The notes: a model not told the origin generated them from the letters alone. A DNA stretch of 64,000 nucleotides from Lentzea flava (GCF_014648475.1 NZ_BMRE01000002.1:248001-312000); one strand, 5' to 3'; positions 39,790-48,127 are shown, numbered from the stretch's first letter. A program made the numbers and translations.

Positions 39790-39863
39790 GGGCCTATAGC
39801 TCAGGCGGTTAGAGCGCTTCACTGATAATGAAGAGGTCGGAGGTTCAAGTCCTCCTAGGCCCA
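39790..39863 (+). tRNA. ileT: tRNA-Ile (GAT)
   Basis: 74 nt cloverleaf: acceptor GGGCCTA/TAGGCCC with A73, D-loop AGCTCAGGCGGTTAGAGC, anticodon stem-loop CTTCACTGATAATGAAG giving anticodon GAT, T-arm GGAGGTTCAAGTCCTCC. No encoded CCA. Usual place after gyrA. Confidence 0.98.
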
Positions 39864-39995
39864 CTCGATTCGAACTTCTCTCGAATCATCATCGTTTCTG
39901 TCCGGATGCGAGTTCCGGAGCCCCGGCTGAAGACCTGAAAAGCCTGTAGGCTGGTCCGGTAGGTCGGGGCATAACAGTCTTTGGAGGGGTTCAGA

Positions 39996-40118
39996 GTGGC
40001 TAAGAAGATCATCGCACTCGTCGTCGTCGCCGGTGCGGTCCTGTTCTTCGTGAAGCGCAACCGTTCGGCCAAGGCTGACGCGGACCTGTGGCGCGAGGCC
40101 ACCGCCCCCACCGACTGA
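39996..40118 (+). CDS. DLW-39 family small protein
   Basis: 40 residues: a basic start (AKK), one hydrophobic helix (IIALVVVAGAVLFF) and a cytosolic tail containing the DADLWREA motif that names the actinobacterial DLW-39 family. Start is GTG 39996 with TTGGAGGGG 7-8 nt upstream. It lies between tRNA-Ile and tRNA-Ala, the conserved location. Function unknown; probably a single-pass membrane peptide. Confidence 0.85.
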   Translation: MAKKIIALVVVAGAVLFFVKRNRSAKADADLWREATAPTD

Positions 40119-40160
40119 TCTCGGTCTGATCTCGTGGGCGGTTCGCCGCCCCAAGATCCC

Positions 40161-40233
40161 GGGGACGTAGCTCAATTGGCAGAGCACCGCCTTTGCAAGG
40201 CGGGGGTTAGGGGTTCGATTCCCCTCGTCTCCA
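40161..40233 (+). tRNA. alaT: tRNA-Ala (TGC)
   Basis: 73 nt cloverleaf: acceptor GGGGACG/CGTCTCC with A73, D-arm AGCTCAATTGGCAGAGC, anticodon loop TTTGCAA giving TGC, T-arm AGGGGTTCGATTCCCCT. No encoded CCA. A GGGCGG-TTCG-CCGCCC hairpin lies just upstream (about 40137-40152). Confidence 0.98.
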
Positions 40234-40242
40234 CGTATGGAT

Positions 40243-40423
40243 GGCTCGTGCTCGCAGAGAGCGCGAGCCTTTTACGTTCCGAGTGTTTTCTGGGGGCCGA
40301 GCCCCCAGACCCCAGCCGGGGGCTTCGCCCCCGGACGCCCGGTCGGCTTGCCTTCGGCATCGCCGCCCTACCTGATCTTGATTGCCGAAGCCCTGTTCGC
40401 TGCTGTGGCGAACAGGGCTTCGG
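40243..40423. repeat. Array of four hairpins after tRNA-Ala
   Basis: Four inverted repeats in 180 bp: 40243-40269 (GGCTCG/CGAGCC followed by TTTT, the probable tRNA-Ala terminator), 40290-40308 (CTGGGGGC-CGA-GCCCCCAG), 40316-40334 (CCGGGGGC-TTC-GCCCCCGG) and 40385-40423 (perfect 16-bp stem starting CCGAAGCCCTGTTCGC). The middle pair resembles the dispersed GGGGGCTTCGCCCCC element common in actinomycete genomes. The last stem may end the convergent DoxX transcript. No gene is seen in 40234-40468. Confidence 0.7.
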
Positions 40424-40468
40424 TGTGTTTGCGGCTGGTGTGTGGGGTGGTTGCCGCATGTGTTGGGG

Positions 40469-40864
40469 TTAGGCGTTCGTTAGTGACCTCTTCTTTGAGG
40501 CGGTGCGGAGTTGGTCGATGCTCCAGGCGCCGGCGCCTGTGAAGACCAGGAGCAGGAACGCCCAGCAGTAGACCGCTGCCAGCTCGCCGCCGTTCTGGAT
40601 TGGCAGCAGGCCGCGCGGTTGGTGCACCACGAAGTAGGCGTAGGCCATGGCGCCGGAACTGATCAGTGCGGCCCATCGGGTCCACAAGCCGATCAGCACC
40701 AGGGCGCCGCCGATCAGTTCGATGAGGCTGGCGGGGCCTGCGGGCCACGAGAGCAGCGAGGTTCCCTTGAGGAGCTTCTGCACGCCGTGGATCAGGAAGA
40801 AGAGGCCGATCACGATCCGGAACAGGGCCAAGGCCTGGTCACGTCTTTGCTCCAGAAACTGCAT
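40469..40864 (-). CDS. DoxX-family membrane protein
   Basis: 131 residues with four predicted membrane helices. The N-terminal ALALFRIVIGLFFLIHGVQK and the WPAGPASLIELIGGALVLIG segment, together with the late FTGAGAWSIDQL, fit the DoxX/DUF4166-like family. Related proteins take part in thiol-oxidative stress complexes in mycobacteria. ATG 40864. Divergent from the lipoprotein gene. Confidence 0.88.
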   Translation of the reverse strand: MQFLEQRRDQALALFRIVIGLFFLIHGVQKLLKGTSLLSWPAGPASLIELIGGALVLIGLWTRWAALISSGAMAYAYFVVHQPRGLLPIQNGGELAAVYCWAFLLLVFTGAGAWSIDQLRTASKKRSLTNA

Positions 40865-40956
40865 GGCGAATGGTCCTTCCGGGCAGGGTAAGAAGTTGAC
40901 CAGTCACTTAGTCTGCCGCTCACGCCTGATCGGCGGTCTGGTTGACTGTTGCTCCT

Positions 40957-41490
40957 ATGAAACGAGCACTGTTGCTGCCCCTGCTCGGCGTCCTCGCCGC
41001 GTGCGGCCCTGATGCCGCCCAGAACGTGCCGGTTCCCACGACCTCGACCCAGCAGGTCACCACCACGACCAGCGCGGCTCCGACGGTCCCGCCCGCGCCG
41101 CAGCCCGAGAAGGACGGCGCCTGCCCGTACCTCGCGACGAACTTCGTGGCCGAGGCGAACGGGCAGCGCGTTCCCAAAGTGAAACTGTCAACGGACGCGC
41201 CTCACCCGGCGTGCTTCTTCTACGCCAACGCGACTGAGATCCAGTTGACCGTTCGGGTGTACGTCGGTGATGCGCGTGTCGCAAAGCTCATCGTGAACGA
41301 GGCGGCGCCGGACGGGTCGCAGCCCGCCAGCTCACCGGCCGGGTGGACCGGAGGCTACGTCAGCGGCGACACCGGTGTCGTCTACGCCGTCTCGAAAGGC
41401 GATGCCGCGGTGGTCGTGACGAGCAACCAGAAGCAGTCGATCAAGGCGCGTCGCATCGCCGAGACCGCGATCACCAACCTCAAGATCTGA
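40957..41490 (+). CDS. Lipoprotein (DUF2020-like)
   Basis: 177 residues. The N-terminus MKRALLLPLLGVLAACGPD has a lipobox LAAC, so the protein should be lipid-anchored on the outer face of the membrane. A Thr/Pro-rich linker follows, then a domain with CPYLATNFVAEANGQRV and ACFFYANATE, two Cys that may form a disulphide; this pattern recalls DUF2020 of actinobacterial lipoproteins. ATG 40957 lies directly before the signal sequence. Function unknown. Confidence 0.8.
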   Translation: MKRALLLPLLGVLAACGPDAAQNVPVPTTSTQQVTTTTSAAPTVPPAPQPEKDGACPYLATNFVAEANGQRVPKVKLSTDAPHPACFFYANATEIQLTVRVYVGDARVAKLIVNEAAPDGSQPASSPAGWTGGYVSGDTGVVYAVSKGDAAVVVTSNQKQSIKARRIAETAITNLKI

Positions 41491-41593
41491 GGAATTTGAT
41501 CACTCGTTGCGGTGATCAACGCGTTTCCGGCGCGACGTTGGGCCATTTGGCGTACATGCTGTGGATCGTCAACTGATCTGCAGTGAGGGATTC

Positions 41594-42289
41594 GTGCGCG
41601 CCGAAGACCGGCAAACGGGGAAGGACAGCCGCCTCTCGCGGCTTCTTCGCCGTGCGCTGCTGGTCGTCGGAGGTGCCATCGCCGCAGCGGTGATCACGTC
41701 CGCACCCGCGTGGGCGGACGTGGTCGAGGACGGCGTGACCGTCACCAAGACCGCTACCACCACTGTGATCAGTTCGGTCACCGACGCGGCGAAGGCCGAC
41801 GTACTGCCGGGCCGCGTGCTCGACGCAGGACGCGGTCTCGTGCCGGCACCGGCGTTGCCGATCTCGTTGGACACCGGCCTCGCGCTGCTCCACGAGTTCG
41901 CCACCGACCTGCCGCTCGCGTCGCCCGCCGATCTCCGGCAGGGCGACGTCGTCGCATCCGCAGCCTCCCGCCTGGACCTCGACGAGGTCCACGTGGGATC
42001 ACCGGCGTCGAGCACGCCGGTCGTCCGGTTCGTCACCGAACCGGTTCCTCCCACCGCCGCCTCCGACGTCATCGTGTCGGAGGCGGCTTCGACGCTGCCG
42101 TCGTCGAACGCCACCAACGGGCAGCGGAACGACTCTTCGCCTGTCGTTCCTCGCCGGGGTGAGCTCAACGGCACCTGCCACGCCACGCGCACGACCGAAG
42201 CCGGTCAGCTGGCGTGCCGGACCTGGACGTCTGTCGTCCGCGTCATGTCGGTGCGGGTCGGGAAGCAGCCCGGCCGCACCCCTGACTGA
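41594..42289 (+). CDS. Secreted protein of unknown function
   Basis: 231 residues from GTG 41594 (GTGAGGG about 8 nt upstream); an in-frame GTG at 41561 is an alternative. A basic N-region followed by LLVVGGAIAAAVITSAPAWA is a signal peptide. The mature part is Val/Ala/Pro/Ser/Thr-rich with low complexity and two Cys near the C-terminus (GTCHATR and LACRTW). I do not recognise a family. It directly precedes the chaplin-like repeat gene in the same direction (124 bp gap), which hints at a shared role outside the cell. Confidence 0.65.
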   Translation: MRAEDRQTGKDSRLSRLLRRALLVVGGAIAAAVITSAPAWADVVEDGVTVTKTATTTVISSVTDAAKADVLPGRVLDAGRGLVPAPALPISLDTGLALLHEFATDLPLASPADLRQGDVVASAASRLDLDEVHVGSPASSTPVVRFVTEPVPPTAASDVIVSEAASTLPSSNATNGQRNDSSPVVPRRGELNGTCHATRTTEAGQLACRTWTSVVRVMSVRVGKQPGRTPD

Positions 42290-42413
42290 TCCGAGCGCGC
42301 GGTTCGCGGAAGCCCGCTGAGCTTCGCCGCCCCCTCGGTCAGCGTTGTGCCAGCGCCGTCGAACCGCGCAGTTGCGACCCCTTCGCACGAGAAATCCCCG
42401 AACAGGAGTAGCA

Positions 42414-45020
42414 ATGCGCATCTGGGCCAAGCGCGGTATCCAAGCCGCACTGGTTACCGGAGGAATGATCGCCCTCGGCACCGGCGTCGCGAACGCCGGC
42501 GGCTGCGACGCGACCTGCCCGCCGCTGCCGCACGGTTCCGTCGACGGCTCGGCGCCGGCCGGCCTGCTCAGCGGGCCCGGCGTGGACGTTCCGATCCACG
42601 CGGCGAACAACAAGATCGGCACCCCGCTCGGTGAGGTCGCGCCGCCGCCGATCCACAACGAGCAGATCAAGACCGGGCCGCTGGGCAAGCTGGTCCCGCC
42701 GCTCAAGGTGCTCCCCGCCGGGCACCCGCTGAGCGGCACCACCATCCCCGTCGACGGCATGGTTCCGATCGACATCTCGGGCAACGCCATCGCCGTCCTC
42801 GGCGACGTCGAGACGACGAACGAGTCCGAGTACTGGTACCACCGCCCGAACGCCGTGACCACCAACGGCGACAACGGCACCCTGACCGGCATCATCGCCG
42901 GTATCACCGGCTACGTGCCCACCCAGATCACCGGCAACGCCATCGGCGTCGGTGGCACCGCCAAGACGCAGAACAGCGCGCTCATGGCGGTCCACGGTGG
43001 CGGCGACTGGGAGACCAGCGGCCGGAAGGGCACGCTGAACGGCATCATCGCCGCGATCCGGCAGTCCCTGCCGGTCGGCTTCAACAACAACGCGATCGCG
43101 GGCCTCGGCACCGCCGAGACCGACGGCTGCAGCACCGACATCGGCCGCATCGACGGTGGGCTCAAGTCCGACGGCACGGAGAGCGCGGGCGGCGGCAGCA
43201 TCGCCGACTTCTCGCACGGCCACCCGGTCGGCCTGAACGCCGGCTCCTACAACCTCGTGGGCAACACGACGTCGCACTCGCACGACACCGGCATCGCCGA
43301 GGTCGGTACCCCGCTGCCCTCGCGCACCGGTGGCGAGTACGTCCTCACCGAGGGCCGCCGCGGCGTGCTGTCGGGTCTGGTCGCGCAGCCGACGCTGGCC
43401 CTGCCCTGCGAGCTGTGCGGTGACGCCGTCACCGTCGGCGGCAACGCGGACGCGAGCGGGTCGAAGACCAAGCTGTCGACCGCGAGCCCCGGCCCGATCC
43501 GGACCGGTGGCGCGGAGAGCGCCGGATCCGGCCAGGTCGTGCAGGTGCCCGTCTCGCTGCCGCACGGTCTGTCGAGCACGGCCGTGGCCGGTGCCGGCAA
43601 CGCGACCGCGCAGTACGACGAGACCAACACGATGATCTCGGGCGGCCCCGCCACGACCACCGGTGAGGACAGCACCCTCGGCGGCAACATCGCGTCCGTC
43701 CCGGTCGCCCTGCTCGCCGAGCTGTTCTCCGACGCCGTCTCGGCCGCGGGCCAGGCGCACTCGCACGCCACCAGCGAGCAGCACGTCACCGCAGGTGGAC
43801 CGCTGGAGACCAAGGGCACGGGCTCGGTGCTGGGCGGCAACATCGCCCAGGTGCCGGTCATCGCGGCCGCGAACGCCGTCGGCCAGGCCTACACCCTGGG
43901 CGGCATGGCGACCGCCAAGGCTCCCGACTCGGTCAAGTACGTCACGGTCGGTGGGGACACCGTCGCCGGAACGCCGGACGGCACGCGCGAGAACAGCACC
44001 GCCGCGAGCAACGTCGCGAACGTGCCGGTCGTCGCGTCGCTCCTGCTGGCAGACAACGCGCTGTCGGGCCTCGGCCTGGCCGACGCCGAGGGCACCCAGC
44101 TCGCGAACTTCGTCGCCGGTGGCGACGCCGTCTCCAACGGCAACCGCGGCTCGCTCTCCGGCAACCTCCTCGAGGGCGCCGTGACCCAGCCGGTCGTCAA
44201 CCCGGCGGGCATCGCCGGCACCGTCGGCGGCAACGCGTTCGCCTCGCACGAGGGCGTCGTGAACCACGTCGCCGGTGGCGAGCAGAGCACCGACGGCACC
44301 GACGGGTCGCTGTCCGGCAACATCGTCCCGGTCGCCTGGGCTGGTGTGGCCGAGGTCTTCGGCGTGGCCGCGGCCGCGCCCGGTATCGCCGAATCGTCCG
44401 CCGCCGTCGACACCTTCTCGGCCGCCGGTGGTGCGCGCGAGACCCACGGCGACGGCGGTTCGGTGTCGGGCAACATCGTGCGCGGCGACGCGGCGCCGGT
44501 CGTGCAGGTCGTGTCCCTCGCGGGCTCGCTGGGCGGCCAGGCCCTGGTGTGCGCTCACGACAAGACCGTCGCGATGGCGGGCGGCGACGACACCACGACC
44601 TCCGAGGACGGTTCGGTCGCCGGCAACAGCATCGGTGCCGAGGTGCCCGCGATCGTCAAGGTCGTGAGCGTCGCGGTCGCCGCCGCGGGCAACGCCACCG
44701 CCACCGCGGAGACCTTCACCGCGGCCGTGGCCAGTGGCAAGCACTCCACCGCTCCCGCGGGCAGCGACCTGTCGGGCCGCATCATGGACGTGCCGGTCTC
44801 CGGTGACCTGCTGATCTACAACCTGCCCGTCGAGGTGCTGGGCCAGGCCGTCACCGAGGTGACCTACCTGGACCCGAGCGAGGAGGAAGAGGCGCGGACC
44901 CGCGCCCTGCCGCTGGACCTGGCGTTCGCGGACGGCCTCATGGGTGCCACCGAGGTGCCGGCGTTCAGCCAGTTCAACAACCTCGGCGCGGTGACCGGCC
45001 AGCTGCCGATGGCGGTCTGA
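42414..45020 (+). CDS. Large secreted chaplin-like tandem-repeat protein
   Basis: 868 residues from ATG 42414 (AGGAG 6 nt upstream). A signal peptide (to VANA, residue about 28) precedes about 13 degenerate repeats of 48-58 residues between about residues 118 and 810. Each has a core like GNAxxxxGxAxA, a variable stretch ending in GG, then TxGxxGxLSGNIxxVPV. The SGN-xxPV-GNA rhythm resembles chaplin domains, the amyloid surface proteins of streptomycetes, but with many units in one chain and mostly without the paired Cys. The C-terminal about 60 residues are acidic (PSEEEEAR) and non-repetitive. No LPxTG/LAxTG signal or membrane anchor is seen. A 10-bp inverted repeat (42297-42306/42360-42369) lies in the 5' region. 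Probably a self-assembling surface or aerial-structure protein; inference only. Confidence 0.75.
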   Translation: MRIWAKRGIQAALVTGGMIALGTGVANAGGCDATCPPLPHGSVDGSAPAGLLSGPGVDVPIHAANNKIGTPLGEVAPPPIHNEQIKTGPLGKLVPPLKVLPAGHPLSGTTIPVDGMVPIDISGNAIAVLGDVETTNESEYWYHRPNAVTTNGDNGTLTGIIAGITGYVPTQITGNAIGVGGTAKTQNSALMAVHGGGDWETSGRKGTLNGIIAAIRQSLPVGFNNNAIAGLGTAETDGCSTDIGRIDGGLKSDGTESAGGGSIADFSHGHPVGLNAGSYNLVGNTTSHSHDTGIAEVGTPLPSRTGGEYVLTEGRRGVLSGLVAQPTLALPCELCGDAVTVGGNADASGSKTKLSTASPGPIRTGGAESAGSGQVVQVPVSLPHGLSSTAVAGAGNATAQYDETNTMISGGPATTTGEDSTLGGNIASVPVALLAELFSDAVSAAGQAHSHATSEQHVTAGGPLETKGTGSVLGGNIAQVPVIAAANAVGQAYTLGGMATAKAPDSVKYVTVGGDTVAGTPDGTRENSTAASNVANVPVVASLLLADNALSGLGLADAEGTQLANFVAGGDAVSNGNRGSLSGNLLEGAVTQPVVNPAGIAGTVGGNAFASHEGVVNHVAGGEQSTDGTDGSLSGNIVPVAWAGVAEVFGVAAAAPGIAESSAAVDTFSAAGGARETHGDGGSVSGNIVRGDAAPVVQVVSLAGSLGGQALVCAHDKTVAMAGGDDTTTSEDGSVAGNSIGAEVPAIVKVVSVAVAAAGNATATAETFTAAVASGKHSTAPAGSDLSGRIMDVPVSGDLLIYNLPVEVLGQAVTEVTYLDPSEEEEARTRALPLDLAFADGLMGATEVPAFSQFNNLGAVTGQLPMAV

Positions 45021-45042
45021 CCGACTAGCTAACCGAACACGC

Positions 45043-45079
45043 GAACGGGTGGTCTTCCGAACTGGAAGACCACCCGTTC
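45043..45079. terminator. Bidirectional terminator
   Basis: A perfect 16-bp stem (GAACGGGTGGTCTTCC and its complement) with a 5-nt loop lies between the convergent repeat-protein gene and the next gene. Confidence 0.88.
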
Positions 45080-45094
45080 TGCTGTATTCGCGAC

Positions 45095-45709
45095 CTACTT
45101 GACGGGTTCCTTCTGGGTCGGCACCTGCCCGTTGAGGACCGGCTCCGGCATCGGGGCCTGCTCCTCGTCCTGCAGGTGGACCTCTTCCGGCCTGCGCGTC
45201 ATGGCGATGTAGGCCGCCACCGCGGCCGCGATCAGAAGGCCCATCACCCACGGCCAGCGGCGGCGCTTCGGGGCGTCCGCACCGATCTTGGCCGCGGCCT
45301 TGCGGATCTCCTTGGCACGCGACTTGGCGTCCTTGCGCGCGTGCTTGGCCGCCTTCTTCACTTCCTTGCGCACTTCTTCGGCCTTGCTCATGAGCTCAGC
45401 ACGCGTTTTCGCGCTCTTCTTGGCGAGGCGCTTGCGGGAACGGCGCGTCTGCTTCTCCCAGTCCTCCGCCTTGCTCATGAGCGTGTCGGCCCGCTCGACG
45501 AGGGCTCCGCGCACCTGGTCAGCCGTGATGCCACGCTCCGCGAGCTTCACCTCAGCGGCGTGACCAGCGCGAACGACACCCTGACGCGCGGCCTTCAGAC
45601 CGGTGCCGACAGCCTTGCCAACGGACTCGCCGGCACGGGTCATGACGTCCACCTCGTCCATTCTGTGCTCCACACGTTGTCGTCCGGTGATGTCCTGCAG
45701 ATACCCCAT
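45095..45709 (-). CDS. Lys/Ala-rich coiled-coil membrane protein
   Basis: 204 residues from ATG 45709, which has AGGAAGGGG upstream; an ATG at 45661 is an alternative. A long highly basic helical segment (about residues 60-145, with repeated KAEEVRKEVKKAAKHARKD-type heptads) leads into one transmembrane helix (WPWVMGLLIAAAVAAYIAM) and a short acidic Pro-rich tail. I do not recognise a family. It may bind nucleic acid or polyanions near the membrane. Divergent from ppiA with 44-48 bp between. Confidence 0.7.
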   Translation of the reverse strand: MGYLQDITGRQRVEHRMDEVDVMTRAGESVGKAVGTGLKAARQGVVRAGHAAEVKLAERGITADQVRGALVERADTLMSKAEDWEKQTRRSRKRLAKKSAKTRAELMSKAEEVRKEVKKAAKHARKDAKSRAKEIRKAAAKIGADAPKRRRWPWVMGLLIAAAVAAYIAMTRRPEEVHLQDEEQAPMPEPVLNGQVPTQKEPVK

Positions 45710-45756
45710 GGTGCCCCTTCCTGAACATCCGCGCCCGTGGATGGCACGATGGGGTG

Positions 45757-46305
45757 GTGGCTGACAGCAACGAATCCTTCGTCGGGACCAAGGTGACGGC
45801 GACCCTGCACACCACGCAGGGCGACATCCGGCTCAACCTGTTCCCCGACCACGCCCCCAAGACGGTGGCGAACTTCGTCGGGCTCGCCGAGGGCACGAAG
45901 AACTACACCGAGAAGAACGCGAGCGGCACGGACTCGGGCCCGTTCTACGACGGCACCCTCTTCCACCGCGTGATCGCCGGCTTCATGCTCCAGACCGGCG
46001 ACCCGACCGGCACCGGCCGCGGTGGCCCCGGCTACCGCTTCGCCGACGAGTTCCACTCGGAACTGCAGTTCAACAAGCCCTACCTGCTGGCGATGGCGAA
46101 CGCCGGGCCCAACACCAACGGCTCGCAGTTCTTCATCACCGTGGCACCGACGACGTGGCTGAACTTCAAGCACACGATCTTCGGTGAGGTCGCCGACCAG
46201 GAGTCGCGCGACGTCGTCGACGCGATCGGCAACACCACGACCGGTGCGGCCGACCGTCCCGTCAACGACATCAAGATCGAGCGGATCACGATCGAACGCG
46301 CGTGA
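45757..46305 (+). CDS. ppiA: Peptidyl-prolyl cis-trans isomerase (cyclophilin)
   Basis: About 182 residues. Cytosolic cyclophilin: FHRVIAGFMLQTGDPTGTGR, MANAGPNTNGSQFFIT and the W of the active site (TTWLNFKHTIFGEV) are present. Two adjacent GTGs (45754, 45757) could start it; CACGAT (45745-45750) lies 6 nt before the second, favouring a leaderless 45757 start. The stop overlaps the rhomboid GTG. Matches Rv0009 by position. Confidence 0.96.
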   Translation: MADSNESFVGTKVTATLHTTQGDIRLNLFPDHAPKTVANFVGLAEGTKNYTEKNASGTDSGPFYDGTLFHRVIAGFMLQTGDPTGTGRGGPGYRFADEFHSELQFNKPYLLAMANAGPNTNGSQFFITVAPTTWLNFKHTIFGEVADQESRDVVDAIGNTTTGAADRPVNDIKIERITIERA

Positions 46306-47219
46306 GCAACGCACCCGTGCCACCGGACGGGCCGATCGGAGCGGAGCCGGAAACCCCGGTCTGCGCGCGTCATTCCGATCGGCCCACCCGGCTGCGCTGC
46401 ACCAGGTGCGACCGTCCGGCCTGCCCGGAATGTCTGCGCGATGCCGCCGTCGGCATGCAGTGCGTCGACTGCGTGAACGAGGGCAAGCGCTCGGTCCGCG
46501 GTGCCCGCACGCTCGTGGGTGCGGAGGACTCCGGCAGGCGGGTGCTCATCACGCCGATCCTCATCGCGCTCAACGTGCTGGCCTACCTGGTCACCGTGGT
46601 GCAGTCGGGAAGCGTGCAGGACAACGACCGGTCGGACCTCTTCCAGACGTTGTCGCTGATCCCGCCCTTCGCCGCCGCCGGTGAGTACTGGCGGTTCGTG
46701 ACCTCGGGATTCCTGCACTTCGGCCTTCTGCACTTGGCGTTGAACATGGCCGTGCTCTACATCGTGGGCAACCACGTGGAGCCCGAGCTCGGTCGGCTGC
46801 GGTTCGTCGGCGTGTACTTCCTGTCGTTGCTCGGCGGCAGCGCCGCGGCGTTCTACTTCGGCTCGGTGTGCCAGAACCTCGCGGGAGCGTCGGGCGCGGT
46901 CTTCGGCCTGATGGGCGCCCTGCTCGTGGTGTGGCGGCGCAAGAAGCGGGACATCTCCACGGTCGTGGTGGTCGTGGTGATCAACCTGGTGTCGAACTTC
47001 TTCACCAACGCCTCGCTGCTCGGGCACCTCGGCGGGTCCGTCATCGGCGGCCTGCTGACGCTCGCCATGGTCAAGGCGCCGCGCGAGACCCGCAACGTCT
47101 ACACGACCGTCGCCTTCACGCTCGCGATCCTGTTGCTCCTCGGGATGTTCGCTCTGCGCACGGCACAACTCGACACGTTGTCCGAGATCGCCGCCGAGAC
47201 GCTCCGAACCTGCCGCTGA
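46302..47219 (+). CDS. Rhomboid-family intramembrane serine protease
   Basis: 305 residues. The N-terminal cytosolic zinc-binding module has CARHSDRPTRLRCTRCDRPACPEC-type Cys/His pairs (within residues 20-60), then at least six membrane helices. Rhomboid residues: HFGLLHLALNM in TM2, catalytic Ser in GASGAVFG, His in GHLGGSVIGG. It would cleave membrane proteins within the bilayer. Translationally coupled to ppiA by a GTGA overlap. Confidence 0.93.
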   Translation: MSNAPVPPDGPIGAEPETPVCARHSDRPTRLRCTRCDRPACPECLRDAAVGMQCVDCVNEGKRSVRGARTLVGAEDSGRRVLITPILIALNVLAYLVTVVQSGSVQDNDRSDLFQTLSLIPPFAAAGEYWRFVTSGFLHFGLLHLALNMAVLYIVGNHVEPELGRLRFVGVYFLSLLGGSAAAFYFGSVCQNLAGASGAVFGLMGALLVVWRRKKRDISTVVVVVVINLVSNFFTNASLLGHLGGSVIGGLLTLAMVKAPRETRNVYTTVAFTLAILLLLGMFALRTAQLDTLSEIAAETLRTCR

Positions 47220-47223
47220 ACAA

Positions 47224-47619
47224 TCAGGGCCGAAGGGCGTGCAGCACTCCGGCGACTTCTTCCGGATCGGCGCCGAGGTCCAGTTTTGTGAGCACCACGA
47301 GACGGTCGTCGGCGTCGAGTTCCAATGTCTGCTGCTCCCTGCCGAGCCGGCGGGTGGTTTGCAGCTTGACCTTCACCTCGTGCCACGGCAGGTGCGTGGT
47401 GTTCGCGAACCCGCGCACGGCGATCCCGTTCGCGTCCGCCGACAGGCGCGGCCGGGCGATCGTCGCGAACGCCGCGAGGTAGCTGACCAGCAGCGTTGCC
47501 AGTCCGACGAGGAGACGGCCCGCGTTGTCGTCGGCGAGGACCGTGGCGACGGCGAGCAGTGCAGCGAGCACCCACGCGCCGACGACGAGCGGGGCGGGAG
47601 TGGACCAGGTGCGAGTCAC
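47224..47619 (-). CDS. PH-domain (bPH6-like) membrane protein
   Basis: 131 residues from GTG 47619. Two N-terminal membrane helices (PLVVGAWVLAALLAVATVL and LLVGLATLLVSYLAAFATI) precede a bacterial PH-like domain (NGIAVRGFANTTHLPWHEVK). Corresponds in place to Rv0010c. A -10-like GACACT ends 7 nt before the GTG. Function unknown. Convergent with the rhomboid gene. Confidence 0.85.
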   Translation of the reverse strand: MTRTWSTPAPLVVGAWVLAALLAVATVLADDNAGRLLVGLATLLVSYLAAFATIARPRLSADANGIAVRGFANTTHLPWHEVKVKLQTTRRLGREQQTLELDADDRLVVLTKLDLGADPEEVAGVLHALRP

Positions 47620-47642
47620 ACCGTCGAGTGTCCCGCATGAAA

Positions 47643-47725
47643 TGTGGACAACTGAACGGCACGGCGTGAGGGGAAACCGACGCTTGTGCATTTTCTCGCA
47701 AAGTTGTCCACAGGACTTGTCCCCA
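47643..47725. promoter_or_regulatory. DnaA-box cluster away from oriC
   Basis: TGTGGACAA (47643-47651) and TTGTCCACA (47704-47712), both perfect DnaA boxes in opposite orientation, plus TTGTCCCCA (47717-47725), one mismatch, in the 241-bp gap between the PH-domain and crgA genes. No gene is seen in 47620-47860. Confidence 0.7.
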
Positions 47726-47793
47726 ATGGGGATGACTTACAGCCGTGTGCTTCGGTGACGCTGCGGTGAACCAGGTAAACCCGGTGAGAACAA

Positions 47794-47828
47794 AGGTCGG
47801 CCCGGACGTGTGACGTCCGGGCCGACCT
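47794..47828 (-). terminator. crgA terminator
   Basis: A perfect 16-bp stem (AGGTCGGCCCGGACGT and complement) with a 3-nt loop lies 32 bp after the crgA stop. Confidence 0.85.
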
Positions 47829-47860
47829 GTACGAACGGTGACTCGTGTGAGCCTGCGTGG

Positions 47861-48127
47861 CTAGCGCCAGCGCATCGTCATCAGCAGACCGATGATCATC
47901 AGCGCGAAGCCGATGGCGAAGTTCCACGCGCCCAGCTCGAGCATGAACGGGATCTTCTCGGCCGCGATGTAGTTGACGACCAGCCACGCGAGACCCAGCA
48001 GCATGAAGCCGAGCATGACAACGACGTAGACCGGGTGAGACGGCCCCGCTGCCTTGACCTTGACCGGCGTGCGGCGGTCAGTGGGTGCGGTGTAGACCGC
48101 CTTCTTCCGGACCTTCGACTTGGGCAT
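47861..48127 (-). CDS. crgA: Cell division protein CrgA
   Basis: 88 residues: a basic cytosolic N-terminus ([20 protein letters not shown]), two membrane helices ([20 protein letters not shown] and [16 protein letters not shown]) and a short MRWR end. CrgA recruits FtsI and the divisome in actinomycetes and coordinates septation. ATG 48127 with AGGCGAGGA upstream. Position as in Mycobacterium (Rv0011c). Confidence 0.96.
   Translation of the reverse strand: MPKSKVRKKAVYTAPTDRRTPVKVKAAGPSHPVYVVVMLGFMLLGLAWLVVNYIAAEKIPFMLELGAWNFAIGFALMIIGLLMTMRWR

Noticed and set aside
44830..45020. C-terminal sorting signal on the repeat protein for the nearby class E sortase
   Set aside because: No LPxTG/LAxTG-like motif, hydrophobic helix or basic tail is present at the end.
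42339..45251. 970-codon minus-strand frame opposite the repeat protein
   Set aside because: The plus-strand frame has a signal peptide, ribosome binding site and regular repeats; the reverse frame is an artefact of repeat and GC content.
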